DNA from: Sindora glabra
Taxonomy: Eukaryota; Streptophyta; Magnoliopsida; Fabales; Fabaceae
Direction of reading: 5' to 3'
NCBI GenBank assembly: GCA_020226215.1
Contig: CM035234.1
Coordinates: forward strand, 52,827,275-52,891,274
Length of the DNA stretch: 64,000 nucleotides
Part shown: piece after piece, positions 1 to 10,963 of the stretch
Layout: each line of letters opens with the position of its first letter
How positions within the stretch are numbered: the first letter of the stretch is position 1
Notes under the pieces: model-generated
Database searches by the model: none
What the model was told of the DNA's origin: nothing
What the model saw: the letters and a program-made list of their open reading frames with translations, nothing else
Translations under genes and position numbers: made by a program

Positions 1-1
1 T

Positions 2-691
2 AAGATACCATATGCATCAGCAATTGGATCTATCATGTATGCCATGATATGTACTCGTCCTGATGTCTCGTATGCTTTAAGCATGACGAGCAGGTACCAG
101 TCAAATCTAGGTGAACCTTACTGGATTGCCGTTAAGAATATCCTTAAGTACTTAAGAAGGACTAAGGATTCATTCTTAATATATGGAGGAGAGGAAGAAC
201 TTGTTGTAAAAGGTTACACTGATGCCAGTTTCCAATCCGACAAGGATGACTTTAGATCGCAGTCAGGTTATGTATTTAGCCTAAATGGTGGTGCTGTGTG
301 CTGGAAGAGTTCAAAGCAGGAAACAGTGGTCGACTCTACTACAGAGGCTGAGTATATTGTTGCATCTGATGCGTCAAAAGAGGCTGTTTGGATCAAAAAG
401 TTCATTACTGAACTTGGCGTTGTTCCTAGCATTGCAAACCCAGTGGATCTCTATTGTGACAATAATGGAGCCATTGCATAAGCCAAGGAACCCAGATCTC
501 ACCAACGATCTAAATATATACTTAGGTGCTTCCATCTCATTCGAGAAATCATCGATAGAGGAGATGTGAAGATATGCAAAGTACCAACTGATGATAATAT
601 CGCCGACCCACTGACAAAGCTTTTAGCGCAGAAAAAGCATGATGGTCATACTATGTCATTTAATATTAGATATATGAGTGATTGGCTCTAG
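2..691 (+). pseudogene. pol: Copia-1 pol 3' end: RT tail and RNase H (partial)
   Basis: This is the C-terminal part of a Ty1/copia polyprotein; the rest lies left of the window. The frame opens with KIPYASAIGS, the conserved link between reverse transcriptase and RNase H, and runs to the stop at 689-691. Seen RNase H motifs are TDASFQSDKDD, TEAEYIVASDASKEAVW, LYCDNNGAIA and, near the end, DNIADPLTK, which supply the acidic residues that bind metal and degrade the RNA of the RNA-DNA hybrid. One in-frame stop (479-481) breaks it at a position where the family has Gln; no frameshift is seen. The end is followed within 15 bases by the polypurine tract and 3' LTR, the usual copia order. Confidence 0.93.
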
Positions 692-694
692 TCC

Positions 695-705
695 AAGTGG
701 GAGAT
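695..705 (+). other. Polypurine tract of Copia-1
   Basis: The purine-rich AAGTGGGAGAT lies directly before the 3' LTR. By family rule it is the RNase H-resistant primer for plus-strand DNA synthesis. Confidence 0.85.
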
Positions 706-1722
706 TGTTGGTGTGTGTCCTAGGAATCAATCATATAGATGATTGAAGTAATACACAATGTATTATATTTTATTTTAGACAATTTAATTATTATATTTTA
801 TTTTTATAATTTTATTATTATTCTGAGCAATTTATAACTTAATATAATAATTATCCTTGGAATAGCTTCGCTAATTCTAAAATGCCCCTAATCAAGTATT
901 ATTACGAAAAGGATAGTAATAATACATCGAGATTATCATGTATAATGACTGATGATTACGAATCATGGATATGTGATATCAAGTCAATACATAAGTATAT
1001 TATTAGTGAACAATGTACTGGATTGACCCACTATAAGAATATTGCATGGATAAAAGTGTCATAAGTTATTCTCATATGATCATAAATACACATAAACCTT
1101 TAACTTGAAGTTACTACGGTTTCCTACATGAGGAATTACTCACTTTAATATTGTCCTATGTCACCTTTGATCAGGATGATGAATAGAGCATTTATTAGGT
1201 GTATCGTGAATCGTACAGAGGGAAGTGAGTGATGTTAATGGGATTTTATTACTCTTGTATAAAAGAGAAATATCCTTGGGCCCCTTGATTGAGTGAGACT
1301 TAGAAATGCATGACCATGCTAAATTGGATTAATATCTGATATTAATAATTTATTTTAAGTCTACTCAGTATCAAGAAATATAAATTGAATATTAACGAGG
1401 ATGACACATTCCATGGGTCCAGTTCAATCTGGATATTATTACAAAAGGGTTATGATGCAAAATGTTGATCATGTATTAGGTGGATGTCGGATCACAGACA
1501 TTCTTACTACTTGAGTGGCAATGATGTATTACTAGATACCGCTCACTATCTATGGCTCAATAATGAGTCATTGTCAACGTAGTAAGAACCTACAGAGTCA
1601 CATAAAAGGAGTAGGAATAAGACAATAATTAATTGGACTTTAATTATATTAATATCTAATTAATTGGACTTATTTTCGTGCATATATATATTATTATTAA
1701 GAATAATAATGTGTTATTCATG

Positions 1723-1724
<2 letters not shown>

Positions 1725-1764
<40 letters not shown>
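1725..1764. repeat. (AT)n microsatellite in Copia-1 LTR
   Basis: About 20 AT units. The same position in the Copia-2 LTR (16856-16874) has only about 9 units, so the tract has grown or shrunk since the copies split. Confidence 0.95.
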
Positions 1765-1767
<3 letters not shown>

Positions 1768-2050
1768 GTGATATTATTTGATATTAAAGTAATATCAAAT
1801 AATTACATTATCAGATATTAGATAAATATATTATGAGATAATATTATTTTGATATTTGATAACTATATGCAATTATCTAATATTAAGATATTTATATTAT
1901 GAGATAATATTATTTAATATTAGATAATTAATAGATAAGTCCTATCTCTCCTCATTATTTCTAGGATAAGGATAAAATGAGTTGTTAAGTGTGATTAGGA
2001 TTTTGGAAGCATTATCCTAGTAGGACTAGAATTGTGGCTTGCCTAAGTTC

Positions 2051-2058
2051 TATAAAAA
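2051..2058 (+). promoter_or_regulatory. TATA box in Copia-1 LTR
   Basis: TATAAAAA precedes the part of the LTR ending in the PBS-proximal sequence, as expected for the U3 promoter. The Copia-2 LTR has the same box in the same context (16563-16569, minus). Confidence 0.65.
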
Positions 2059-2396
2059 GGGACTTGAGGGCAGCATATTATGCATATGCTCATAAGCCTC
2101 CTAAAAACCCTAAATCACTCAGAAAACATCGAATCCTAATTCCTAGAGAGAGAAACGCATCCTAGCAGATTCGTGGAGGGCAAGAGCTCGTTGTTCACTC
2201 CGTGTGGATACCGTAGAGACGTTGTACCTTTCGGCCGACATTTGATTCATCTACTCTCAAGTTTTGATCAGTAGAAACACGAGTTCCCAATAGGTAAAAC
2301 CCTAATCATTGATTTATGCATTTTGCATGGATCCTAGGTAGAATTCGGATAAAAATTTTGAAATTCTGCTACATGTAATAATCTAAATTCATAACA

Positions 2397-3078
2397 CCTA
2401 TCAATTTCAAAATCAAAATCAAACAATTAAGTAGCAGTCCTTCTTGTCATGCACTACCACTAAACTGCACTACAATAAACTACACCAAATAGAAGCATAG
2501 GAACACTAAAACATTAAAATGCAAAAGCACTATAGAAAAATCAACCTAAACACATCTAATTAACCTATTTAGATATTTTTAAAAATTATGGACCCCCATA
2601 AAAAGTCTTCTACAACCTTGTAGAACCCAAAAATGTAGTAACAAATCTTTAAAAAAATTTAAAAAGTGATCAAGATAGTGGAATTTGGCCCAAAAATAGG
2701 GCATCTCATAAGCCAATCTAGTGATTATTAATGAGAAAAATTAAATCTAACACTTATAAAAATTTCAACTCAATCGGAGCTAGTGAGACCCAATACGGTT
2801 CCTAGGGGTGGTAAGTCGAAAAATGCTTGAAAACTGATTTTCTTGGGCTTGAAAACTGCGTTTTGATGTTGGATGATGTATAATATGATAAAATATGATG
2901 AATTGAAGTGGAGATATGAAAAGAAAACAAAAAATGCAATGGAATCCAAGAAAATGCAAAACACTGTAGTTACCATAAAATATAAAAAACACAATCAACA
3001 GATGCAATCACTAATTGAAATGCTCGAATAATTGTATATTATATAGCTAGAAATATATGGCAAAAGATAAATTCAAGA
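2397..3078 (-). mobile_element. 5' leader of Gyp-I, cut by Copia-1
   Basis: Read on the minus strand, this non-coding stretch follows the PBS and LTR of Gyp-I, so it is probably the untranslated leader ahead of gag. It ends abruptly at the Copia-1 LTR, which was therefore inserted into it. The ORFs at 2770-3007 are short overlapping frames without a recognisable domain. Confidence 0.55.
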
Positions 3079-3099
3079 AGATCCCTAGCAATGGCATTA
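3079..3099 (-). other. Primer binding site of Gyp-I
   Basis: The minus strand reads AATGCCATTGCTAGGGATC, a decayed form of the GCGCCATTGCCGGGGAT type of primer site used by Athila/Tat gypsy elements. It sits a few bases from the LTR end at 3106, the right spacing for a 5' LTR. Confidence 0.6.
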
Positions 3100-3105
3100 A
3101 AATTT

Positions 3106-4761
3106 TGATATGTAGGTTGTAATGTACCAAAATTAGTTAGAATTGGTCTACTGAAGAAATAATATAGAAAAGTGGCACAATTAAATTGTACCCCTAGTGA
3201 TCCTTTGATTTTATTTTTTCTAAATGAATTCCTAATAATATCTACACAATTGTTGACTTATTGATGCAACGAAAATGAAAGAAACTAATGCAAATGCAAT
3301 AAAACAAAATATTGTAATAGAAACAGAATGCACTATTTAATATGTTATATGTTGTATATATAATTATGCAATAATAGAATACAAAACACAAATTCTAGAA
3401 TTAGGGGGGAGGGTTTATACAAAATTAAAGCAATGTCAATAATTAAAATCAAAGGTGATAAGAAAAATGTAAACAGAAAGTAATCTAATAAAGTAAAACA
3501 GTTAATTCAAAGATATGATAGCTCTTAATATAAATTAATCCTAGATCATAAAATATTTGATTATTCCAATTAATTTTTTAACTTCAGATTGTCTGGAACC
3601 CCTGCAATAATCCATGAATCCTACGCTAGATTATCATCTACAATTTGGTCAATTAAGATTAGTTGAATTAAGTAATTGCTATAACTCCTAAACTAGATTG
3701 AAATTGACTTAAAAATTGAATTTAGTTGATTAGGAAATTAAATTAGATAACACTAAAGCAATCACCTAACCCTTTATCCCAACATATAAAACCATGATTA
3801 ACCAACCATAATTTCATATTAAAATAGAAAAAGAATAGAAATCACAAGATTGAGTACTAATTATACCAAATTAACACTTAACATAAGCAATTTTAATAAT
3901 TCAATATAAATAATTAGAGAAAGAGGAAAATTAACAGGAGGAAATAAACATTACTAATCAAGATCTCATAATCCTTGAAGAGAAAAGCTTCATAATCCTT
4001 GAATCAACTAAGATTCTTTAGTATTCCATGGCTTGAAAATAAGAAAACAAGAAAAGAAAGAAAACTAGTGCTTACAGAATTCTCAATAGTGTGTAAAGTT
4101 TGAAGTCTAATGAGTCTCTCCCTTATTTATTTGACCTAATTAAGCTAAAACCCTATTGAACTTGGATTGTATAACTCTTAGGATTACAATATTAAGGCTT
4201 TCCTAATTTTTAGAAACCTAGACCTATTTTTAATAAGACAATTAAATCCAATAGTTATATCAGTGAATTCCAACAGGTCTGACTTCCAACTAGATTTTGA
4301 CCACAAAATCAATGTAATTTGGAAAAGTCATAAACATGAAACTTATAGGCCTATGTCTTATAAGAATTTAGGTGCTAGGTTCATGTTAATCAAATTTTTG
4401 TAACTCCAGTTATGGCCTAAATACAGAAGTAAGCTTAGTTAGGACAAAAATATAACTTCAACTTCTCAACCACATATGACCCCCAAAACACCTAAACTGG
4501 GCCTAGACCAAACATAAAAGTTGTATTTATCTCTTTTAACTTTCCATCAATATAAAATTTACCTCAATCCAACATCTAGAGCCTAATATATAGGTAAAAT
4601 ATAGAAATAGTATCAAAATCCAACAATTACTAAATAAATTCATAATATTGTAAAATTGACTACAAATTATAAAATAAGGCCTAATTAGTGAAATTCAAAA
4701 AATATAACACCTAAAATATATAAAATAAGGAAAAATAAAATAGTAAATATTTTTCTCATCA
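3106..4761 (-). mobile_element. 5' LTR of Gyp-I (copy 1, 1656 bp)
   Basis: On the minus strand the repeat starts TGATGAGAAAAATATTTAC at 4761 and ends TATCA at 3106, followed by a PBS. A truncated copy lies at 18778-20403 (minus) and a distant one at 37660-38610 (plus). The left neighbour in element sense is Tek-1 integrase coding sequence, so Gyp-I was inserted into Tek-1. No coding region of Gyp-I remains in the window. Confidence 0.75.
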
Positions 4762-6863
4762 CCCCCTTTTTAGCAAAACTTTTAAAAATACATAATTACC
4801 TTTTTAGAATTCCATTTCCCTTTGTATGTTATTTGCATAGGATTTATGTCAACTTTAAGTTGCTTATAATTTTTCTTTGACAATAAAAATTTGTTTATAG
4901 TGTTCTTAACCAAGTAAGTGTTAATCTTTTTAACTTCCTTAGTTCAAACCATCTAATGGGTGATCTATAGTTTCTACCATATAGAGCTTCAAACGTTGTT
5001 ATTTATAAATTAGTGTGACAACAATTGTTATATGCAAACTTTATCAATGGCAAGTGTTTGTTCCATCTCCCTACAAACTTAATTGCACAAACTCTCAACA
5101 TATCTTCTAAAGTGTAGATTGTTCCTTTAGACTATCCATCAATTTATTGTTATACTAAATTGTAACTAAATACCGAGTGTTTCCTAAAATGATTATTAGA
5201 ATTAAGAAGTAAACTATGATCCTTAATCTGGAATGATCATAAGTAGTACATCATGCAACATAATAATTTTATCCAAGTATAGTTAAGCATATTGCAATAC
5301 AGTGTATGTTGTTTTTATTGGTAAGAAATGTGTTGTCTTCATAAGATGACCTATGATTACCCATATAGAATCGTATCCCTTATTGGTTTATAGTAACCTA
5401 ACTATATAATCCATCATAATTCCCTCCCATTTCCACTTGGAAATGTAAATGTTCTAATAAAGTCTCGCTGAGCATTAATGCTCTACTTTTACTTGCTTAA
5501 CAACTAAAGCATTTAATCATATATCCATGCATGTCTTTCTTCATTCTATCCTACTAATATACATTTTTCAAATCTTGATACATCTTGATTGCACTAGGAT
5601 ACTTTATATAAGATGATTCATGGGCTCTTTTCAATACTTATTTTCTCAAGAATGTGGGAACCCATAATCAATTTTTGCTCTTTATCATTCCATTTCATCA
5701 ATTGCTAGACTAGTCTCCTCTTCATTCATAGTTTTACTCTCTAGTGGCTCATATTGAGAATCTTCTTTCTAGGTTACTTTAGTTTGATTTATTATAGTAA
5801 AATGTACCATTATACAAGCTAAATTTTCTCTTCTATTTTCTTTCAATTTCTTTTCCTTACTTTTAAGAGTTGTTTGACTCAAAGCATCAGTAACTATAAT
5901 AACCTTACTTGGATGATAGTGAATGGAGCAATCATAATCTTTTACAAACTCTATCCACATTCTTTATCTAATGTTAAGCTTTTTATGCTGAAAAATATAC
6001 TTAAGGCTTTTTTAGTCTATATAAATTTCACAAGTAGCCCTATATAAATAATGTCTTCATATTTTCAAAGCAAACAACACAACTGCCATTTCTAAGTCAT
6101 GAGTAGGATAATTTGTCTCATGTTTATTTAATTGTTCAGATGCATAAGCTTTCACTTTACTTTATTGCATTAATATGCATCCTAATCCCACCCTAAAAGC
6201 ATCATAATACACTGCACATCCTTCTACACTATTAAGCAATGCTAATACTTGGGCAAAAATTAGGCATTTTTTCAATCTTTGAAAACTCTTTTCATATTCA
6301 TCATTCCATATGAACTTGATTCTTTTATGAGTCAGTTTGGTCGATGGTGCAATTATTCTTGAAAAGTCTTTTACAAATCTTTTATAATATCTAGCTACTC
6401 CAAGAAAACTATGTATCTTTATCACCAAGGATGGTTGTGGTCGTTTAAGCATAGCTTCCACCTTTTGAAAATCCACTTATATTCCTTCTTGCAACATCAC
6501 ATGACCTAAGAAATGTACTTTCTTTATCTAAAATTCACACTTCGAGAATTTAGCATACGACTTATGCTCTCTTAATGTTTGTGGTGTGATGTTGCACATA
6601 TTTCTCCTCACTTTTGGAATATACTAAGATGTTATTGATAAATACAATAATGAATTTATCTAGGAAATGTTTGAAAATGTGATTTATTAAATCAATAAAT
6701 GTTGCGGGAGCATTGGTCAATCCCAACGACATAACCAAGAACTCATAATAGCTCTAACGAGTCTAAAATGTCATTTTTAGAATATCCTTTTTCTAAATTT
6801 TCAATTGATGATAACTCGACCACAAGTTAATTTTAGAAAAATATTGAGATCCTCGTAGTTAGT
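4762..6863 (-). pseudogene. pol: Tek-1: Tekay-like chromovirus pol relic (RT, RNase H, integrase)
   Basis: Minus-strand relic of a Ty3/gypsy polyprotein with many stops and frameshifts. In order from 6863: RT around the conserved SYHQLKI stretch, then the FVIVFIDDI region in decayed form, then the clear frame 6476-6162 with HSFLGVARYYKRFVKDFS and KRIKFIWNDEYEKSFQRLK (end of RT and start of RNase H), then HYHPSKVIIVTDALSQ (5960-5769, end of RNase H), then integrase with a decayed zinc-binding region, core and LEDMLRVCAIKF, and finally FAYNN and KKGVMR, where Gyp-I cuts in. RT is cut at its N-terminal side by the F-3 LTR. Gag and protease are absent. Confidence 0.85.
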
Positions 6864-7397
6864 TGTAATATCCCATAGGATTCCTTTTTAGAAAATACCT
6901 TAAGTAAATTAAAATTTTCAAATAGGTATTATATTAAAAAAATACTTAAATAAAAAATCCAATAAGAAAATTAGGTGAAATTCGGGAAAATCATAGAAGT
7001 AATTTTAATGTAAGTCTAACTAAAATTTTTATGAAAATTTCATTAGTTATCAAAATAGATAAAAATCCAATTAAAAACCCGATAATAAGTTTAGGAAATT
7101 TCATATAGAAATTTATTAGAAATTTAAAACTTAGGTAAATTGAAAAGTGAAAAATTAAGTTGAAAACTTAGTAAATTAATTTAAAAACCCTTGGGTTGAC
7201 CTAAATCAAATTTTTAGGCCCAAAATCCATATGGAAGTTTAGAAATAAAGGCCCAAAAATATCTGAATGTTTAGGAGAAAAACGTAAGAAAATGAAAATT
7301 TTAGGGCTAAGTTGTAATAAATTCTTCTTTAAATGGCCAATTTTTATTGGTATTAGGCTAGTTTAGCCTAATTTTTGAAAGCCTAAATCTGGTTTTT
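6864..7397 (+). mobile_element. F-3: 5' part of an F-family LTR
   Basis: It starts TGTAATATCCC directly after Tek-1 coding sequence and resembles the start of F-2 (28233 onward), including the run of short AT-rich phrases with many GGCCCAAA-like pieces. The last five Tek-1 bases before it, TTAGT (6859-6863), would be the target duplication, but the other end is missing because Ath-1 cuts in at 7398 and the right side was later lost. Confidence 0.65.
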
Positions 7398-8742
7398 AAT
7401 AAATGCACATTTACACTTATATTTTATGTGTTTCATCACTTATTTATTTAGTATTTTGTGTAAATTAATTGGAAAAAGGTACTTAAATGCTCGATATTTT
7501 ATTCTCAGGTTTTGAAGTGACTCATCAGAGCATTAGAAAAGAATCTAGAGCCATAACCATGCAAATTGTGGAGAATTAAAGCAAATTCGCTCATTTGACA
7601 AAGAACACCGGGTATGGGAACCCCGTGTGGATGGCCGTGTATCTTTTTGTGTGTTTCGAAGCCTCGCTGAGTTGCTCGTAAAAGAACACGGGGAGTGTCA
7701 GACCCCGTGTACCATATTGCCTGACCCATTGTATAAGAACACGGATCACAACACGGGCCGTCTCATACCCTATGTACTTTACCGATATAAGTTTTATGCG
7801 GAGAATTTGTTAAAAAAGGAGAGGGGAGCTGAAAATTAAAAAAAGGGAGCCGTCAGTAGAAACCCTTGGAGAGACTTAAAGACATTGAGGGTGACTGCTA
7901 GCCTTGGAGGATTGGATTCAAGCAAAGGATTGAAGATTCAAGCAAGGAATTTGTAGAGCTTCATGACTAGTTTGATTCCCCTCTCTATTTTTTAATTTTC
8001 TGCTGGTTTTGTAATGAACTCACACTAAACCTCAGTGCTCAGCTGGGGTAGACTTGTTCATGGATTTATGAATTTGATTTTAATATAATCTAGCTTGATT
8101 TATTATTGATTTATGATTTGATTATACTGTTTTGTAATTCAACAACCCAATACTTCCGGAATATTGGATTTGTGTAAAGGATTAGTTGATTCTAGGTTGG
8201 AATGACCAATTAATTAATTAGACCTTGCATAATCATTGGGAATCTCTATTAGACTTAGGAATTAAGATAATTGGATTCTTTTGCACAAGATGAAATGTCT
8301 AAAATTGGATTCTCAAAGCACTGTTAATATAACTTAGGTGAGTGATTACTAGAGAAATTCTGGGCACTTTATTTATTAATTAGTAGCTAGTAGCCTTGCA
8401 ATGAGGTGTAGCTTATTTTCGGTAATTCAGCAATCTAAATTAACAGTAAACTGGGCCAGATGATTATCTTCATTCCATAATGAATAGCATAAGGAAACCC
8501 TAAAGCTGAGTACACTTCCACCCCATTTGAATTAAATCTTTACTTAATTCATACTAGTTCCATTTGCTTCCTTTTTTATAACAAAACTTTGTTTCGCATT
8601 TTACTCTTAATTCACAATCACAATTAGTACATCTAGATAATTTACCTTGAAATTTAGTTAGTATTCAACACTCAATCCCTGTGGAGATGATATCTTTTAT
8701 ACTATAACTCGACTAAACCTATGCACTTGCAGGCTCACGTCA
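7398..8742 (+). mobile_element. 5' LTR of Ath-1 (Athila type)
   Basis: This matches the LTRs of Ath-2 (42666-44146 and 50784-52265, reversed) along its length: similar start, the GC-rich palindromic module at about 7605-7790, and a 3' part ending GGCTCACGTCA. It is about 140 bp shorter, mostly because it carries fewer palindromic units. The start is ragged (TTAATAAATG where Ath-2 has TGATAAA). A primer binding site follows, so it is a 5' LTR. Short ORFs at 7505-7839 are by-products of the palindromes. Confidence 0.88.
7605..7790. repeat. Palindromic ACACGGGGT / ACCCCGTGT module, Ath-1 LTR
   Basis: Two to three decayed units, for example ACACGGGGAGTGTC followed by ACCCCGTGT near 7685-7720. 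They correspond to the five or six units in the Ath-2 LTRs. Confidence 0.8.
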
Positions 8743-8748
8743 AGTTTT

Positions 8749-8769
8749 TAGCGTCGTTGCCGGGGATTG
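8749..8769 (+). other. Primer binding site of Ath-1
   Basis: TAGCGTCGTTGCCGGGGATTG matches the intact Ath-2 site (50757-50777) except for two transitions. The family site pairs with the 3' end of a tRNA, reported as tRNA-Asp for Athila. Confidence 0.88.
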
Positions 8770-8936
8770 AAACTAGTTGATATTAACATAAACTTTTGAG
8801 TGAATTAGACTAGGCGATTCATTTTTTTTTTAGTTCTTAATTCATCTTGTTCTAATTTTCTTATTTTTATATAGAATATCTTTCTTATTTTGTTATGTTC
8901 GAGTATTACCTACTCGTTTTGCAGAAAATTTTATAT

Positions 8937-10763
8937 ATGCGAAGGAGAAGTCTTGAAGGAATTCTTGACTTAGATCCAGAGATTGAAAGAACTCTGCTTA
9001 GGAGAAGGAGAGACCAAAAACTAGTACATGTCCAAGAGCCAATTAACATTGAAACAGTGACTGAAGGCATGGATAACAGGTCCCTTAGAGAATTTGCAGC
9101 ACCTGATGCAACTAGGCTTCAATCTAGTATAAGGAGGCCTACTGTTGAGGCTAACAACTTCGAATTGAAGCCAGCTCTTTTGCCTATGGTGCAGCAAAAC
9201 CAATTTGGTGGAGGGTCAATGGAGGATATCAACCTCCACATTCAAATTTTCTTAGAATATTATGACACAATCAAGATAAATGGTGTGGCAGCGGATGCCA
9301 TCAAGCTTAGACTCTTCCCATTCTCCTTAAGGGATAGAGCAAGGGCTTGGTTACATTCTTTACTAGCAGGATCTATTACCACATGGGAAGAGCTACTGAG
9401 GGCTTTTCTGTCACGATATTTCCCTCCAAGCAAGACTACTCAATTAAGGAATGAAATCACCACATTCTCTCAGAGAGAAGGGGAATCTCTATTTGATGCT
9501 TGGGGTAGATATAAAGAACTTCTGAAGTTGTGCCCACATCATGGGCTAAAGAAATGGCTAGTTCTTCACACTTTATACAATGGTTTGAGCTACAATACCA
9601 AGCTTACTGTGGATGTTGCTGCTGGAGGTGCTTTGATGAACAAAAGGTTAGATGAAGCATATAAATTGATTGAGGACATGGCCTTGAACCACTACCAATG
9701 GTCCAATGAGAGAGGATCTTCAAGGAAAGCTCCAGGTAAGTAAGAATTAGATGCTTTTAATTATTTATCAGTTAAGGTAGATGCACTAGGAAGTCTAGGT
9801 AGCAAAGTAGATACACTTATGGCTAAATTTGATAAATTTCAAGTTAATAGTGTAAATGCTATAGGTGCTACTAACCTTCCTTGTGAGATTTTTGGTATGA
9901 TAGGTCACATGGCAACTAAGTGTAAATTGGGGTAGGATTTCACTGAGCAAGTAATAATGTGCACAACAGTGGGTATGGACAAAAGAATCCGAATGAACCC
10001 TTTGGAAACACCTACAACCCATCATGGAGGAACCACCCAAATCTATCCTACAAGCCCAACCAGCTATACAACACTCAAAACACTCACAATAGACCACCAC
10101 CACTCGGTTTTCAAAACCAAAGACCCTACAACCCACCAGCTCAACCTTCTTCTACTTCTAAATTAAAAGACCTCTTAGAGAAATTTCTCATTTCCTAAGA
10201 GAAAACTAATGAAGAGTTTAGGCAGCATGGTAGAGCCATAGAGGACTCCATTAGGCAATTGTCCTCCCAAGTTGACTCATTGGCCACACATGGAAAAATG
10301 TTGGAGACCCAAATAGCTCAACAAGCTTCTACTTCTTCTTCCAGAGCTTTTGGTCAACTCCCTGCTCGACCTAAATCAAATCCCAGGGAGCATTGTATGG
10401 CAATCACTCTTAGGAGTGGGAGGCTATTGAAGGTTCCAAATGCTACTCAAGAAGGTGAAGAAGAGATGGTTGAGGGAGAAGTGCAAAAAGAAGGCAAAAA
10501 GGCTTTAAATCTTGATAATGTTGAAGTGAAAGAAGGGGAATTACCTGAAAAGCTAAAGTATGTCCCTCCAGAACCATACAAATCGCCTATCCCTTATCCT
10601 CAAAGACTAGCAAAGGCTAAACTTGACAAGCAATTTGGGAAGTTCTTGGAAGTATTGAAGAAATTGTATATCAATATCCCCTTTACTGATGCTCTTTCAC
10701 AAATGCCGTCATATGCAAAGTTCTTGAAGGACATCCTCTCAAACAAAAGGAAGCTAGAGGAGC
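8937..10763 (+). pseudogene. gag: Ath-1 gag relic
   Basis: Gag of an Athila-type gypsy element. I take the ATG at 8937-8939 (MRRRSLEGILDLDPEIE); the frame is open upstream but a TTTTGCAG splice-acceptor-like site lies just before it. Residues about 70-230 hold the retrotransposon gag (capsid) domain, with RARAWLHSL and FLSRYFPPSKTTQLRNEI. A zinc knuckle follows at about 9870-9920 with its second Cys changed (CEIFGMIGHMATKC). Stops at 9741-9743 and 10196-10198 and a frameshift near 9950 break it. The C-terminal part (about 10259-10763) has the typical AITLRSGR and PPEPYKSPIPYPQRL stretches. It ends in NKRKLEEH at a rearrangement, so protease and pol are lost. Confidence 0.93.
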
Positions 10764-10792
10764 ATGCTCTTTCACAAATGCCGTCATATGCA
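10764..10792 (+). repeat. 29-bp duplicated filler at a rearrangement junction
   Basis: The 29 bases 10764-10792 repeat 10689-10717 exactly. The second copy replaces the expected continuation of gag and is followed at once by foreign DNA. This looks like a templated insertion made during break repair. Confidence 0.85.
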
Positions 10793-10802
10793 CTGTATAT
10801 TT

Positions 10803-10963
10803 TTTGTAAATTGAACTTTTGTATAATTACATGACCCTTGCCTATATCGTATGAGATACAGAAATTTGAGGTATTGTGAGCTAGTCTAAAGTAGAAGGCA
10901 AATTAGTATGCGATAATTATCTATTTAATGAGGATTAAGGTGTTAATAAGTAAGGGAGTTACA
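10803..10963 (+). mobile_element. 3' end of an LTR-E copy
   Basis: It matches 33031-33191, the last 160 bases of the solo LTR-E, with a few substitutions, and ends with the same GGGAGTTACA terminus. Because this natural end is intact against Copia-2, an E element had been inserted into Copia-2 (next five bases GATCC would be its target duplication), and everything to its left was lost when Ath-1 gag was joined here. Confidence 0.88.

Larger units (their letters stand above)
706..2396 (+). mobile_element. 3' LTR of Copia-1 (1691 bp)
   Basis: The repeat starts TGTTGGTGTGTGTCC and ends CATAACA, and follows the polypurine tract. By eye it is about 93 percent identical to the reverse complement of 16224-17889, the 5' LTR of Copia-2, so both belong to one family but were not inserted at the same time. 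It holds a TATA box and a long AT microsatellite. The ORF at 882-1064 is chance. The base after the end opens the leader of Gyp-I. Confidence 0.92.

Noticed and set aside
4762..4771. AAAAAGGGGG just before the Gyp-I LTR looks like a polypurine tract, which with the PBS at 3079-3099 would mean an LTR between two internal regions.
   Set aside because: The same bases are read in frame as the KKGV part of the conserved integrase stretch of Tek-1, and copy 2 of the LTR has no such tract. It is coding sequence at the insertion site.
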